A stretch of DNA of 64,000 nucleotides, taken from the NCBI GenBank assembly GCA_035495555.1, contig DATJFQ010000068.1:11927-75926 (forward strand), given 5' to 3'. Shown here piece after piece: positions 42,574 to 50,862 of the stretch. The notes beneath the pieces are model-generated. The model saw only the letters and a program-made list of their open reading frames with translations. It was not told the DNA's origin and did no database searches. How positions within the stretch are numbered: position 1 is the first letter of the stretch; each line of letters begins with the position of its first letter. The stretch is from DATJFQ01 sp035495555. Lineage in GTDB: Bacteria > Acidobacteriota > Vicinamibacteria > Vicinamibacterales > 2-12-FULL-66-21. The position numbers were made by a program, and so were the translations under genes.

Positions 42574-43176
42574 ATGCGTCGCCTCTTCGTTGTCGCAGCC
42601 CTCGCCGTCGTAGTCGCGGTATCGTTCGCCGCCCGGGCGGATGCCTTGACCGTCCGCGACGTCATCGAGCTATCGAAAGCCGGTGTTTCGGACCAGGTCC
42701 TGCTGGCGCTCATCGACGTCGACCGTCGCGTCTACACCGTGGACGCGACCGCGGTGAAGCAGATGAAGGAGGCCGGCGTCAGCGATACTGTCGTGCTCGC
42801 GATGATTCACGCGGGGCGCGACACCACCGATTCGTCACCCGCAGCAGCCGATTCGACGCCGCCCGTCCAGACGTCGTCTGCTCCCGCACCGACGGCACCG
42901 CAGCCGCAAGTCGTGGTCATCGATCACGCGGACACGCAACCAGCCGTTCGCGAAGTCCCCGTGCCCGTCGCGGTGCCGGTTGCCGTTCCGTATACCCCCT
43001 TCGATCTCCGGTCGGAGCGCGTTTCAACCATCATCACGACCGACACCGGCGCCGCCGTTCGCGCGCGCGTGCCCGTCCCCGCGAACTGCGTGAAGGTGGA
43101 GCCCATCTACTGGGGCAATGGAGGGAAGCGCCGCCCGGGTACGTGGGAGCCGCCGACGCAGGTCGTCTGCCGCTGA
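42574..43176 (+). CDS. Small secreted protein with two helical 'AGVSD' repeats
   Basis: This 200-residue protein was not recognised. A signal peptide (1-24, 'VVAALAVVVAVSFAARADA') precedes two similar helices, 'DVIELSKAGVSDQVLLALI' and 'AVKQMKEAGVSDTVVLAMI', about 28 residues apart, which look like a duplicated helical module. A Pro/Ala-rich linker and a C-terminal region 'VPANCVKVEPIYWGNGGKRRPGTWEPP' with two Cys follow. ATG 42574 has a GGGAG site. Envelope or periplasmic location is inferred. Confidence 0.65.
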   Translation: MRRLFVVAALAVVVAVSFAARADALTVRDVIELSKAGVSDQVLLALIDVDRRVYTVDATAVKQMKEAGVSDTVVLAMIHAGRDTTDSSPAAADSTPPVQTSSAPAPTAPQPQVVVIDHADTQPAVREVPVPVAVPVAVPYTPFDLRSERVSTIITTDTGAAVRARVPVPANCVKVEPIYWGNGGKRRPGTWEPPTQVVCR

Positions 43177-43185
43177 AAGAGATTG

Positions 43186-43228
43186 GGCTAATCAATCTCC
43201 AATCTGCAATCCCAAATCTGCAATTCAC
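43186..43228. repeat. Short-word repeat (AATCTGCAAT words) between convergent genes
   Basis: 'aatcaatctccaatctgcaa' and 'tcccaaatctgcaattc' occupy the 58-base gap between the 42574 gene and the YihY gene. It is the approximate reverse complement of 41250-41281 and so a second dispersed family like the CCAACTCCCAA one. Confidence 0.6.
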
Positions 43229-43234
43229 GACTCG

Positions 43235-44341
43235 CTAGGCACTTTTCTTCAGCTCGTCTCGTACCTTTTTGCCGGCGGCGAACGCAGCCGGCAGCAAGGC
43301 GATCGTCCCGATCAACAGGTCGCTCGGCCGCGTCTTTGGCGGCTCGACGCTCGCCGGGCGGTCGATGTCGCAATTGACGTCCTCCGGCATCGGCTTGATG
43401 GGGATTTCGCCCTTCGCCCGCTTCTCCTCATAGATTCGCTGGGCGCGCGGACCGATCGCCTTTTTCTCCCCGGGAACGCGCTCGCCCGGGTTTTTGCCGT
43501 ACGGCGAGGCGTGTTCGATCTCCGAGTTCAGTTCGGCGCCTACCAGAAGCGCGAGACCCGAGACATAGAACCACAGCATCAGGACCATCACGCCGCCGAG
43601 CGCTCCGTAGCTGGCGTTCGCGTTGGGCACGAGCTGGTAATACAGCTTGAGGCCGAGCGAGACGAGCAGCCAGAGGACCGTTGCCAGCACGGAGCCCGGC
43701 GTCAACCAGACCCAATCCTGCTCGGCATCCGGCGCGAAGTAGTAGATCAGGCCGATGCCCGTCGCGACCAGCACGAACACGACCGGCCACTGCAGCACCC
43801 ACCATGTCCATTTGAACGCCGCGCCGAGGTGAAGGGTGTTCGCCAGGTGTTCGGCGAACGCCGGTCCCGCGAGCACGAGGAACATCGACGCAAGGATGAA
43901 AATGGCGAGGCCGATCGTCAGGCCGACCGCCGTGAGCCGCGTCTTCCACCACGGGCGCGACTCCGTGATGTCGTAACACGCGTTCATCGTCGTGATAATC
44001 GAGACCATTGCACCGGAACTGCTCCAGATCGTCACGAGAAACGCGAACGTCAGCAGCCCGCCGCTGTTCTTGTCCGCCAGCTGCCGCAACTGGGTGTTGA
44101 TGATCTCGATGACATCGTGGGGCGCGACCCGGCCCAGCATGTTGACGACGTTGTCGGTGAGTGACTGAAGCGGAAAGAAGCTCGCGACAGACAGCACGAA
44201 CAGCAGAGCCGGAAACAGCGCGAAGAAGAAGTAATACGCCTGTTGTGCGGCGAGATCGAGGATGTCGTCCGAAATCGCCTCTTTGCCCGTGCGTTTGACG
44301 ATGTCGCCCCACCCAAGCGGAACCTTGAAGTGCGCCAGCAT
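43235..44341 (-). CDS. YihY/BrkB family inner-membrane protein
   Basis: This is a 368-residue protein with six hydrophobic helices between about 40 and 270. 'LAAQQAYYFFFALFPALLFVLSV' and 'YGALGGVMVLMLWFYVSGLALLVGAELNSEIE' are hallmark segments of the YihY/BrkB family. The last 100 residues are charged and cytoplasmic ('PGEKKAIGPRAQRIYEEKRAKGE') and longer than in the E. coli protein, ending in another hydrophobic stretch. The family has no agreed biochemical function; it was once mis-assigned as ribonuclease BN. It is divergent from the M14 peptidase. Confidence 0.9.
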   Translation of the reverse strand: MLAHFKVPLGWGDIVKRTGKEAISDDILDLAAQQAYYFFFALFPALLFVLSVASFFPLQSLTDNVVNMLGRVAPHDVIEIINTQLRQLADKNSGGLLTFAFLVTIWSSSGAMVSIITTMNACYDITESRPWWKTRLTAVGLTIGLAIFILASMFLVLAGPAFAEHLANTLHLGAAFKWTWWVLQWPVVFVLVATGIGLIYYFAPDAEQDWVWLTPGSVLATVLWLLVSLGLKLYYQLVPNANASYGALGGVMVLMLWFYVSGLALLVGAELNSEIEHASPYGKNPGERVPGEKKAIGPRAQRIYEEKRAKGEIPIKPMPEDVNCDIDRPASVEPPKTRPSDLLIGTIALLPAAFAAGKKVRDELKKSA

Positions 44342-44482
44342 GCATGGTCAACTAGCAAATCCTGTGCTATAAACCGGTCACCTGACCAGACTCCCAGCTT
44401 CCAACCCGATTTCCAGTTCCAGGCTCAAGTCCCGCAGGGCGGGGAGGAGGAATTGGACACCGCAGTCACGATTGGAGGATCG

Positions 44483-47400
44483 ATGAAAGGCGCTCGACGC
44501 GCGACCGGCGTAGTCGTGGCACTCGCTCTGGCCGCGACCATGGCAAGCCGCCCGGCGGCGCAGTCCCGCGCGGCCGGCCAGCAGCAGAAGCAGGACGCGG
44601 ACTATACCGCCAAGATCAAGGAGTACCTGCAGGACCCGCGCATCACGACGGAACTCGTCGACCACCTCCCCGCGTCCGACACCGTTCCCACGCCGCTGAA
44701 GGTGCTCGGCCACATGCCCGGCACGCCTGGCGAGCTGACCCACAACGCCGACATCAACCGGTACTTCGATGCGCTGGCGAAAGCCTCGCCGCGGGTGCGC
44801 GTGTGGCGCATCGGCAAGAGCGAGGAAGGCCGCGAGATGATTCTCGCCGCCGTCGCCGACGAAGCGACGCTGAAGAACATCGACAAGTACAAGTCGATGA
44901 TCGCGCAGCTCACGGATCCGCGGAAGACCACGGAAGCCCAGGCGCAGCAGCTCCTGAAGACGGCCAAGCCGATCTACTACTTCAACAGCGGCATGCATTC
45001 GCCGGAGACGGGGGGGCCCGAAATGCTGATGGAGCTGGCGTATCGGCTCGCCGTCGAGGAAACGCCCTTCATCCAGAACATCCGCAACAACGTCATCACC
45101 CTCATCACGCCTGTCGTCGAGACTGACGGCCGCGACAAGGAAGTTGACACCTACTACTTCAATAAGAAGCAGCCGCCCGGCGCGCCGCGGCTCTCGTTGA
45201 TGTATTGGGGCAAATACGTACAGCACGACAACAATCGCGACGGCATGGGTCAGTTCCTCGCGCTGACCCGGAACGTGGAGAAGGCGAACCTGGATTGGAA
45301 GCCGACGATCCTGCACGATCTCCACGAGGCGCAGACGTACCTCTACGCGTCGACGGGCACGGGGCCGTACAACGACGCCATCGATCCGATCACGATCGAC
45401 GAGTGGTGGATGCTCGCCGAGAACGACGTGATGGAGATGACCAAGCGCGGGGTTCCGGGCGTGTGGACCTACGGGTTCTACGATGGCTGGGTGCCGAACT
45501 ACATGTTCTTCATCGCGCACGGCCACAACGCCATCGGGCGTTTCTACGAAGTCCAGAGCTACGGGCCCGATCCCTACACCGTTACCCCGGGCGCGACGAC
45601 GACGAGCCGTGAGTGGTTCCGGCCGAATCCGCCGCTGCCGTCCATCAAATGGGGTCCTCGCAACAACACCAACATCCAGGAATCGGCGGCGCTGTTCGCG
45701 TTGAGCCACGTGGCGAAGAACAAAGAGCTGTATCTCGAGAACTACTGGCTGAAGAACAAGCGCGCGGTCGAGAAGGGAAAGACCGGTCCGATCTACGCGT
45801 GGGTGATCCCGGCCAATCAGTATCGCAAGGCCGACGCTGCGCAGGCCGTCAATGATCTGCGCGCGCAGGGGCTGGAAATCAGTCGCGCCACGGCTGCCTT
45901 CAAGGCGGGCACGATCGACGTCAAGCCGGGCGACTACGTCGTCCGCGGCGATCAGCCGTTCCGGACGATTGCGGACATGTACTTCTCCGTCCAGAACTAT
46001 GCGCCCGCGAATCCGCGGCCGTACGACGACACCGGCTGGACGTTCCAGTACATGCGCAACCTGGCGATCAAGCCGGTGACCGAATCGGGGAAAACGCTGC
46101 TGGATCAGCCGATGACGCTCATCACTGCTGACGTGACCGCGTCGGCCGGCATCGACGGCACCGGCCCGGTCGTCATCGTCGAGCACACGACCGACAACAA
46201 CCTGATGAAGTTCCGGTTCGCGAACGCGAATGTGAAGATGCAGGCGGCCGAGAGCGACTTCGAGGTCAACGGACACAAGCTGCGCGCGGGCGCGTTCATC
46301 ATCCCGAACGCGAACCGTGCGGCGCTCGAACCGATGATCAAAGAGCTCGGGCTGACCGCGTATGCCGTCGGGAGCGCGCCAACTGTCCGCGCACACGACC
46401 TCGACGTGCCGCGCATCGGATACGTGCACAGCTGGTCGCGCACGCAGGACGAAGGCTGGGTGCGCGCCGCGCTCGACACATACGGCGTGCCTTACACGTA
46501 CTTTGGCGACGTGAAGCTGCGCGAGGGCAACCTGCGCCAGAAGTACGACGTCATCATCTTCCCGCACGTCGGCGGCACGGCGCAGTCGCAGGTCAATGGG
46601 ATTCCGAAGGTCGGCAACACGCCGCTGCCGTACAAGAAGTCGGCGGAGTTCCCGAGCCTTGGCGTGAACGATTCGTCGGACGACATCCGCGGCGGCATGG
46701 GATACGACGGGCTGATCGAGCTGGTGAAATTCGTGCAGCAGGGCGGCACGCTCATCACCGAAGGTTCGACGTCGACGATCCTTCCCGAATACAACATCAC
46801 GACCGGGGTGACGGTTGAGAACCCCCCGCGGCTGTTCGTCCGCGGGTCGGTCCTGCGCGGCGTGTTCACCGACAGGAACAGTCCTCTGCTTTACGGATAT
46901 CAGGGCAACGAAGTGCCGGTCTATTTCAATCAGGACCCGGTGCTGGCGGTCGGCGGCGGTGGGTTCGGCGGTGGACGCGGCGGGTTCGGGGGCGGGAACG
47001 ATATCCCTGGCGTGGGCATGAACATCACGCCGATGGCGTCGGCCTCGCAGCAGAAGCTTGCGAGCTACGATCCGGATAACGGGGAGCCGGCGCAGGAGAA
47101 CCTGGCGGAACGGCCGTCGGCCGGTGATATCGCGGCCGTTCGTGAGGGCGTTGGTGGGGGACGCGGCGGTCGCGGCGGCGGTCGCGGAGCTGGCGGCGGC
47201 GCGCAGGGCTTCGGCGGACGCGGAGGCCAGGCGGCCGCGAACCCCGAGGCTCCGCGCGTCGTCATGCAGTTTCCGTCGAATCCAAACGACATGCTGCTGT
47301 CCGGGACGCTCGCGGGCGGGGAGGCGCTCGCGAATCGCGCGCAGTTGGTCGACATCCCGCTTGGCGAGGGCCACGTCGTGTCGTTTGCGATTCGTCCGTT

Positions 47401-47515
47401 CTGGCGGTGGCAGACCCAGGGCACCTATTTCCTCGCGTTCAATGCGATCCTGAACTGGAACGACCTGAACGCGGGCCGCCGCGTGCCTGAGACTACGACG
47501 GGCGCGCAACGGTAA
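44483..47515 (+). CDS. M14 family zinc carboxypeptidase-like secreted protein
   Basis: This is a 1010-residue secreted protein. A signal peptide (about 1-30) follows ATG 44483 and its GGAGG site. The M14 domain carries 'FNSGMHSPETGGPEM' with the HxxE zinc pair at about 171-174 and a third His in 'ILHDLHEAQTYLY' near 280. A second, glutamine-amidotransferase-like or beta region (about 650-830) follows. Glycine/arginine-rich segments occur near 826-845 and 890-916 inside the C-terminal part. The domain order resembles other very long M14 proteins of Acidobacteriota-type genomes. Its peptide substrate is unknown. Confidence 0.85.
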   Translation: MKGARRATGVVVALALAATMASRPAAQSRAAGQQQKQDADYTAKIKEYLQDPRITTELVDHLPASDTVPTPLKVLGHMPGTPGELTHNADINRYFDALAKASPRVRVWRIGKSEEGREMILAAVADEATLKNIDKYKSMIAQLTDPRKTTEAQAQQLLKTAKPIYYFNSGMHSPETGGPEMLMELAYRLAVEETPFIQNIRNNVITLITPVVETDGRDKEVDTYYFNKKQPPGAPRLSLMYWGKYVQHDNNRDGMGQFLALTRNVEKANLDWKPTILHDLHEAQTYLYASTGTGPYNDAIDPITIDEWWMLAENDVMEMTKRGVPGVWTYGFYDGWVPNYMFFIAHGHNAIGRFYEVQSYGPDPYTVTPGATTTSREWFRPNPPLPSIKWGPRNNTNIQESAALFALSHVAKNKELYLENYWLKNKRAVEKGKTGPIYAWVIPANQYRKADAAQAVNDLRAQGLEISRATAAFKAGTIDVKPGDYVVRGDQPFRTIADMYFSVQNYAPANPRPYDDTGWTFQYMRNLAIKPVTESGKTLLDQPMTLITADVTASAGIDGTGPVVIVEHTTDNNLMKFRFANANVKMQAAESDFEVNGHKLRAGAFIIPNANRAALEPMIKELGLTAYAVGSAPTVRAHDLDVPRIGYVHSWSRTQDEGWVRAALDTYGVPYTYFGDVKLREGNLRQKYDVIIFPHVGGTAQSQVNGIPKVGNTPLPYKKSAEFPSLGVNDSSDDIRGGMGYDGLIELVKFVQQGGTLITEGSTSTILPEYNITTGVTVENPPRLFVRGSVLRGVFTDRNSPLLYGYQGNEVPVYFNQDPVLAVGGGGFGGGRGGFGGGNDIPGVGMNITPMASASQQKLASYDPDNGEPAQENLAERPSAGDIAAVREGVGGGRGGRGGGRGAGGGAQGFGGRGGQAAANPEAPRVVMQFPSNPNDMLLSGTLAGGEALANRAQLVDIPLGEGHVVSFAIRPFWRWQTQGTYFLAFNAILNWNDLNAGRRVPETTTGAQR

Positions 47516-47555
47516 AGCGCAGCTGTTTGGTTCCCGGTGTCCAGTTTCCGATGAT

Positions 47556-47573
47556 ACCCGCCGATAAGCGGGT
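47556..47573 (+). terminator. Short hairpin after the M14 gene
   Basis: ACCCGC-CGATAA-GCGGGT is a perfect 6-bp hairpin 41 bases past the stop codon. No T-run follows, so termination is uncertain. Confidence 0.35.
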
Positions 47574-47627
47574 CGTCGGGAATTGGCGGTCGGAGTCCGG
47601 CTAAGTCCCTGCAGCGCAAGGAGCTTC

Positions 47628-47656
47628 AATTTAACTTTGCATTGTAAAGTTAAATT
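47628..47656. promoter_or_regulatory. AT-rich palindromic operator, 11-bp arms
   Basis: AATTTAACTTT (47628-47638) and AAAGTTAAATT (47646-47656) are perfect inverted repeats around the 7-base centre GCATTGT. It overlaps the -35 region of the promoter at 47637-47666 and contrasts sharply with the GC-rich surroundings. It has the size expected of a dimeric repressor site, e.g. PadR- or TetR-type, but the regulator is not in this window. Confidence 0.6.
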
Positions 47657-47666
47657 GATCTACACT
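47637..47666 (+). promoter_or_regulatory. Probable promoter of the YjbQ-like gene
   Basis: TTGCAT (47637-47642) and TACACT (47661-47666) are 18 bases apart. Initiation near 47673 leaves an untranslated leader of about ten bases before ATG 47684. Confidence 0.45.
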
Positions 47667-47683
47667 GTTAGTCCGATACGTCG

Positions 47684-48748
47684 ATGTCTCTGTCCCCGGT
47701 TGAGGTCACACTCGAACTGACGCCCCGGTCGCGGTTCGACATCATTGATGTTCGCCAGCGCCTGCGCAGAGAGCACGGCGACCTGCTCGACGGGTATTCC
47801 CGCCACCTCTACCATTCGTTTCATACGACGGCCGGTTACCTGGAGCAGAGTCTCGCCACGCGACTCACGCGCGAGCGCGATACTGTGGCTCCGTACGTCG
47901 AGGCTTTCCGCGCCATGTTCCCGGAAGGCGCGGGGTACGAGCACGACCAGCTGCACCGGCGCGCGGATCTGACGACGGAGGAGCGGGCGGTCGAGCCGCA
48001 GAACGCCGACTCGCACCTCACGTTCATGGCCGCGGGGTTGAGCACGTGCGTGACGTATGTGAACCGCCCGAACGAACCGGTCTGCTTCGTCGATCTCGAT
48101 GGTGTGACCAACGGTCGTCCGCGGCGCCGGCTGACGTCGATTGTCGGGTTCAATCGCGAGAAAGAAGTGTCGCGCGTTCGGATTCCGGTGCCGATGTCCG
48201 ACCATCCGGTCGACTCGATCAACCTGAAGGACCCGCGTCTCGGGATCTACGACGAGATCGTGGCGCTGGTGACGCGGCACGGCGTCACGACGGGCCGCAT
48301 ACGGCTGGAGCTTGCGCGTGGCGAGCGCCAGGCGGGGTTGACCGTCAACGAGTACGAAACGCTTCTGATGCGGCACGATCTCGCGGACGTGCTGCGCAAC
48401 CCGTTCCGCTTCGCGGCCGAGAAGGGCCGGAGCATCTTTGCGCACCCGCGCGCGATCCCGTCGAAGGCGCTGGACTACGCGAAGTACGACATGGTCCGCG
48501 CGATGAACCAGGTGCTCGATCTCACCGGGTTGCGGGAGTCGCTGCTCGAGCGTCTGTTCGCGCGTGCGATTGCTGTTCCGGCGGGACGGTTCCTGCGGAT
48601 GAAGCGCTCCGTGAACCTGCGCGTGCGCGAGAACGACGGCCGCGGCGTCATTGCGGACGGCCGCTACCAGAGCCCGATTCTCGTCCAGTGGCATCGGGCC
48701 GACCGCCGCACCCGCACGCTCGAAGCGACCCTCACGCGCTTCGAGTAG
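47684..48748 (+). CDS. YjbQ-like (UPF0047) domain protein with extra C-terminal region
   Basis: This 354-residue protein is read as two parts. Residues 1 to about 150 follow the YjbQ/UPF0047 pattern: 'LELTPRSRFDIIDV', 'YHSFHTTAGYLE' for the HTSA-type His-Thr loop, 'GYEHDQLHRR' for 'YEHDxE', and 'DSHLTFMAAGLS' for 'PSHIKSSMLGTS'. The remaining 200 residues ('FNREKEVSRVRIPVPMSD...FRFAAEKGRSIFAHPRAIPSKALDYAKYDMVRA') are not recognised. YjbQ proteins have been linked to thiamine-phosphate synthase activity and form trimers. The similarity is judged by eye and the function is unknown. A palindromic operator precedes the gene. Confidence 0.6.
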   Translation: MSLSPVEVTLELTPRSRFDIIDVRQRLRREHGDLLDGYSRHLYHSFHTTAGYLEQSLATRLTRERDTVAPYVEAFRAMFPEGAGYEHDQLHRRADLTTEERAVEPQNADSHLTFMAAGLSTCVTYVNRPNEPVCFVDLDGVTNGRPRRRLTSIVGFNREKEVSRVRIPVPMSDHPVDSINLKDPRLGIYDEIVALVTRHGVTTGRIRLELARGERQAGLTVNEYETLLMRHDLADVLRNPFRFAAEKGRSIFAHPRAIPSKALDYAKYDMVRAMNQVLDLTGLRESLLERLFARAIAVPAGRFLRMKRSVNLRVRENDGRGVIADGRYQSPILVQWHRADRRTRTLEATLTRFE

Positions 48749-48773
48749 CGCGCCTCCTCCCCCAGCCACACAC

Positions 48774-48848
48774 AAAAAAAGGGGACAACCGCGTTTATTT
48801 GCGAAAAAAGGGGACAACCGCCTTTTTTCGCAAAAAAAGGGGACAGCC
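48774..48848. repeat. REP sequences upstream of the RAYT gene (three copies)
   Basis: Three head-to-tail copies of aaaaaaggggacarcc-type sequence lie at about 48774-48792, 48801-48822 and 48829-48848. GCGAAAAAAGG (48801-48811) and CCTTTTTTCGC (48821-48831) form a perfect 11-bp hairpin around the middle copy. Confidence 0.85.
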
Positions 48849-48906
48849 TTCGCGTTGGCTCTTACCCCTCGTCCGCGCCCGGCATCCTGTTTGCCCCATC
48901 ACGCGC

Positions 48907-49587
48907 ATGCCCAGGCACGCGCGCGTCTCACCAGACGGCTTCGTTCAGCACGTCATCAATCGCGGCGATCACCGCGAAACGATCTTTCATAAGGCCGCCG
49001 ATTTCGCGGCGTTCCTTGCACTTATGGCCGAAGCGACGGCCAGAGTTCCGATGCGGATTCTCGCCTACTGCATCATGCGCAATCACTTCCATCTGCTGCT
49101 GTGGCCCCATCGCGGAAGTGATCTTTCCGCGTACATGCAGCTCCTGATGAATTTGCACATTCAGCGATATCTGAAGCACTACCCACCCGCCAGCCCCGGG
49201 CATATTTATCAAGGACGCTATCGAAACGTGCTCGTGGAGGACGGGCCCGACGTCCTGAATGTGGCGCGGTACATCGAAGCGAACCCGGTCGCCGCGGCCA
49301 TCGTCCGTCGCGCGGAGGATTACAAGTGGTCGAGCATTTCGCCGCTCGCTCGCCGGCGCGGGCGGCCGGCTCTGGAACCGACCCGCATTCAGCGGACCGT
49401 CGAATGGCGCAAATTCGTGAACGAGCCTCTCGCCGCCGACTCGGTCCAGCAAATCGAGGACGGAATTCGGAAGGGGATTCCGATTGGAAGTCCTGAGTGG
49501 CGGGCTCAGGTCGTTGCTGAACATGGGCTGCAGCACGTGATCCGCAGTCGCGGCCGGCCGCGCGTCTATGACATTGTGGAACTCTAA
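48907..49587 (+). CDS. REP-associated tyrosine transposase (Y1/IS200-like, HUH)
   Basis: This is a 226-residue transposase of the RAYT group. 'MPRHARVSPDGFVQHVINRGDHRETIF' is the usual opening, 'AYCIMRNHFHLLLWP' carries the HUH metal site, the catalytic Tyr is expected in 'IQRYLKHYPP', and 'HIYQGRYRNVLVED...NVARYIEANPVAAAIV...YKWSS' is strongly conserved. The C-terminal 50 residues are extended. The ATG at 48907 is the first in-frame Met with family sequence. It recognises and cuts the nearby REP hairpins in single-stranded DNA. Confidence 0.93.
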   Translation: MPRHARVSPDGFVQHVINRGDHRETIFHKAADFAAFLALMAEATARVPMRILAYCIMRNHFHLLLWPHRGSDLSAYMQLLMNLHIQRYLKHYPPASPGHIYQGRYRNVLVEDGPDVLNVARYIEANPVAAAIVRRAEDYKWSSISPLARRRGRPALEPTRIQRTVEWRKFVNEPLAADSVQQIEDGIRKGIPIGSPEWRAQVVAEHGLQHVIRSRGRPRVYDIVEL

Positions 49588-49601
49588 ATGCCATGTGCAG
49601 G

Positions 49602-49644
49602 CTGTCCCCTTTTTTCGCAAAAAATGGCGGTTGTCCCCTTTTTT
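49602..49644. repeat. REP sequences downstream of the RAYT gene (two inverted copies)
   Basis: ctgtccccttttttcgc (49602-49618) and ggcggttgtcccctttttt (49626-49644) are the reverse complements of the upstream copies. They begin 14 bases after the transposase stop. Confidence 0.85.
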
Positions 49645-49697
49645 GGGGGGCGGGGGCGCTGGAGGCAGGCGGTGGGGGAGACGGGTAAGATCGAACG

Positions 49698-50783
49698 GTG
49701 GATGCGGTCATCGTCGGGGCAGGGATCATCGGGTGCGCGATCGCACACGAACTGACGATGCGAGGAGTGGCGTGCACGGTCCTGGACGATCGGCCGGTGG
49801 GCGGCGGGGCCACGCAGGCGTCGGCGGGCATGCTGGCCCCGTACGTCGAAGCGCACGATCCCGGGCCGCTGCTCGACCTCGGCGTTCGCAGCCTCGCCCT
49901 GTACGACGACTGGATCGACAGGATCCGCCGCGCCTCGGGCATCGACGTCGAATACCGCCGCATCGGCACGCTCGAAATCGCACTCGATCCACAGCACGCG
50001 ACGGAACTGCGCACCGCCGCATCCGTGGCTCCCAATCCGCCGCGAACGTGGATGGAACCCGCCGCGGTTCGACCGCGGCAGCCCTCCCTCGGGGCCCTCG
50101 ACGGAGCGCTGTTCACACCGACGCACGGTTATGTCGCCGCGCACCAGCTCGCGCACGCGCTCGCGCGCGCCGCGGAAACGCGAGGCGCACGGTTTCACGC
50201 AGCCCGCGCCCGGCGCATCACCCGCACGCCTGACGGCTTCATCATCCACACGACAACGGGGGAAGTGACGGCGAAGCGCGTCGTGCTCGCGGCAGGCTCC
50301 TGGAGCAGCGCGATCGAGATCGACGGCGCCGCAGCCGTGCCCGTCCGGCCGGTGCGCGGACAGTTGCTGCACCTCGGCTGGCACGAGGCGCCGCTCGACA
50401 CGATCATCTGGGGACCGGAATGCTACGTCGTCCCGCGACTCGACGGGACGGTGCTCGTCGGCGCAACGGTCGAAGACGTCGGCTTCGACGAGCGCGCAAC
50501 GTCAGCCGGCGTTCGCGATCTGCTCGACGCGTTCTGCGAACTGCTCCCGGGCGGATGGGGCGCGGCGTTTCTGGAAGCGCGCGTGGGATTGCGGCCGGCC
50601 GCACCTGATGATCTCCCGATCATCGGCAGGGACGCCAACGTGGACGGCCTCGTGCACGCCACCGCACACTATCGAAACGGCGTGCTGCTCGCGCCGATCA
50701 CCGCGGTGATGGTGGCGGACCTCATCACCGCCGCTGAAGAAGACCCGGCGTTGCAGGCCCTCGCGCCGGGACGTTTTCGGTGA
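49698..50783 (+). CDS. thiO: Glycine oxidase ThiO-like FAD enzyme
   Basis: This is a 361-residue DAO-family flavoenzyme. The GTG start at 49698 places 'VDAVIVGAGIIGCAIAHELTMRG' directly at the N-terminus. 'GGGATQASAGMLAPYVEAHDPGPLLDLGVRSL' is a signature of ThiO, and the C-terminal 'AAPDDLPIIGRDANVDGLVHATAHYRNGVLLAP' completes the FAD site. ThiO oxidises glycine to the imine used in thiazole synthesis for thiamine. No thi genes are adjacent, so another amino-acid oxidase role is possible. It converges on the RND-TolC gene. Confidence 0.85.
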   Translation: MDAVIVGAGIIGCAIAHELTMRGVACTVLDDRPVGGGATQASAGMLAPYVEAHDPGPLLDLGVRSLALYDDWIDRIRRASGIDVEYRRIGTLEIALDPQHATELRTAASVAPNPPRTWMEPAAVRPRQPSLGALDGALFTPTHGYVAAHQLAHALARAAETRGARFHAARARRITRTPDGFIIHTTTGEVTAKRVVLAAGSWSSAIEIDGAAAVPVRPVRGQLLHLGWHEAPLDTIIWGPECYVVPRLDGTVLVGATVEDVGFDERATSAGVRDLLDAFCELLPGGWGAAFLEARVGLRPAAPDDLPIIGRDANVDGLVHATAHYRNGVLLAPITAVMVADLITAAEEDPALQALAPGRFR

Positions 50784-50789
50784 ATCGGA

Positions 50790-50829
50790 GCGTCGCGAAA
50801 CGGCGCCGCGGGTGCGGCGAGCGCGACGC
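50790..50829. terminator. Nested hairpin between convergent thiO and the RND-TolC gene
   Basis: GCGTCGCG (50790-50797) pairs with CGCGACGC (50822-50829), and inside it CGCCGC (50804-50809) pairs with GCGGCG (50814-50819). It lies in the 79-base convergent gap. No T-run is seen on either side. Confidence 0.4.
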
Positions 50830-50862
50830 CGGGTCTTGCTGTGGAGGGACGCTTCGCGCTCT

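Larger units (their letters stand above)
48774..49644 (+). mobile_element. REP-associated tyrosine transposase unit (RAYT with flanking inverted REPs)
   Basis: A single Y1-type transposase gene is bracketed by REP sequences in opposite orientation: three copies before and two after. The 19-mer aaaaaaggggacaaccgcc (48804-48822) recurs exactly as its complement at 49626-49644. This is the standard layout of a domesticated RAYT locus or BIME source rather than an insertion sequence with target duplications. Confidence 0.85.

Noticed and set aside
44378..47629. Open frame of more than 1000 codons antisense to the M14 gene
   Set aside because: The product is His/Arg/Asp-rich without family motifs, while the opposite strand encodes a clear M14 peptidase; such shadows are expected at this GC content.
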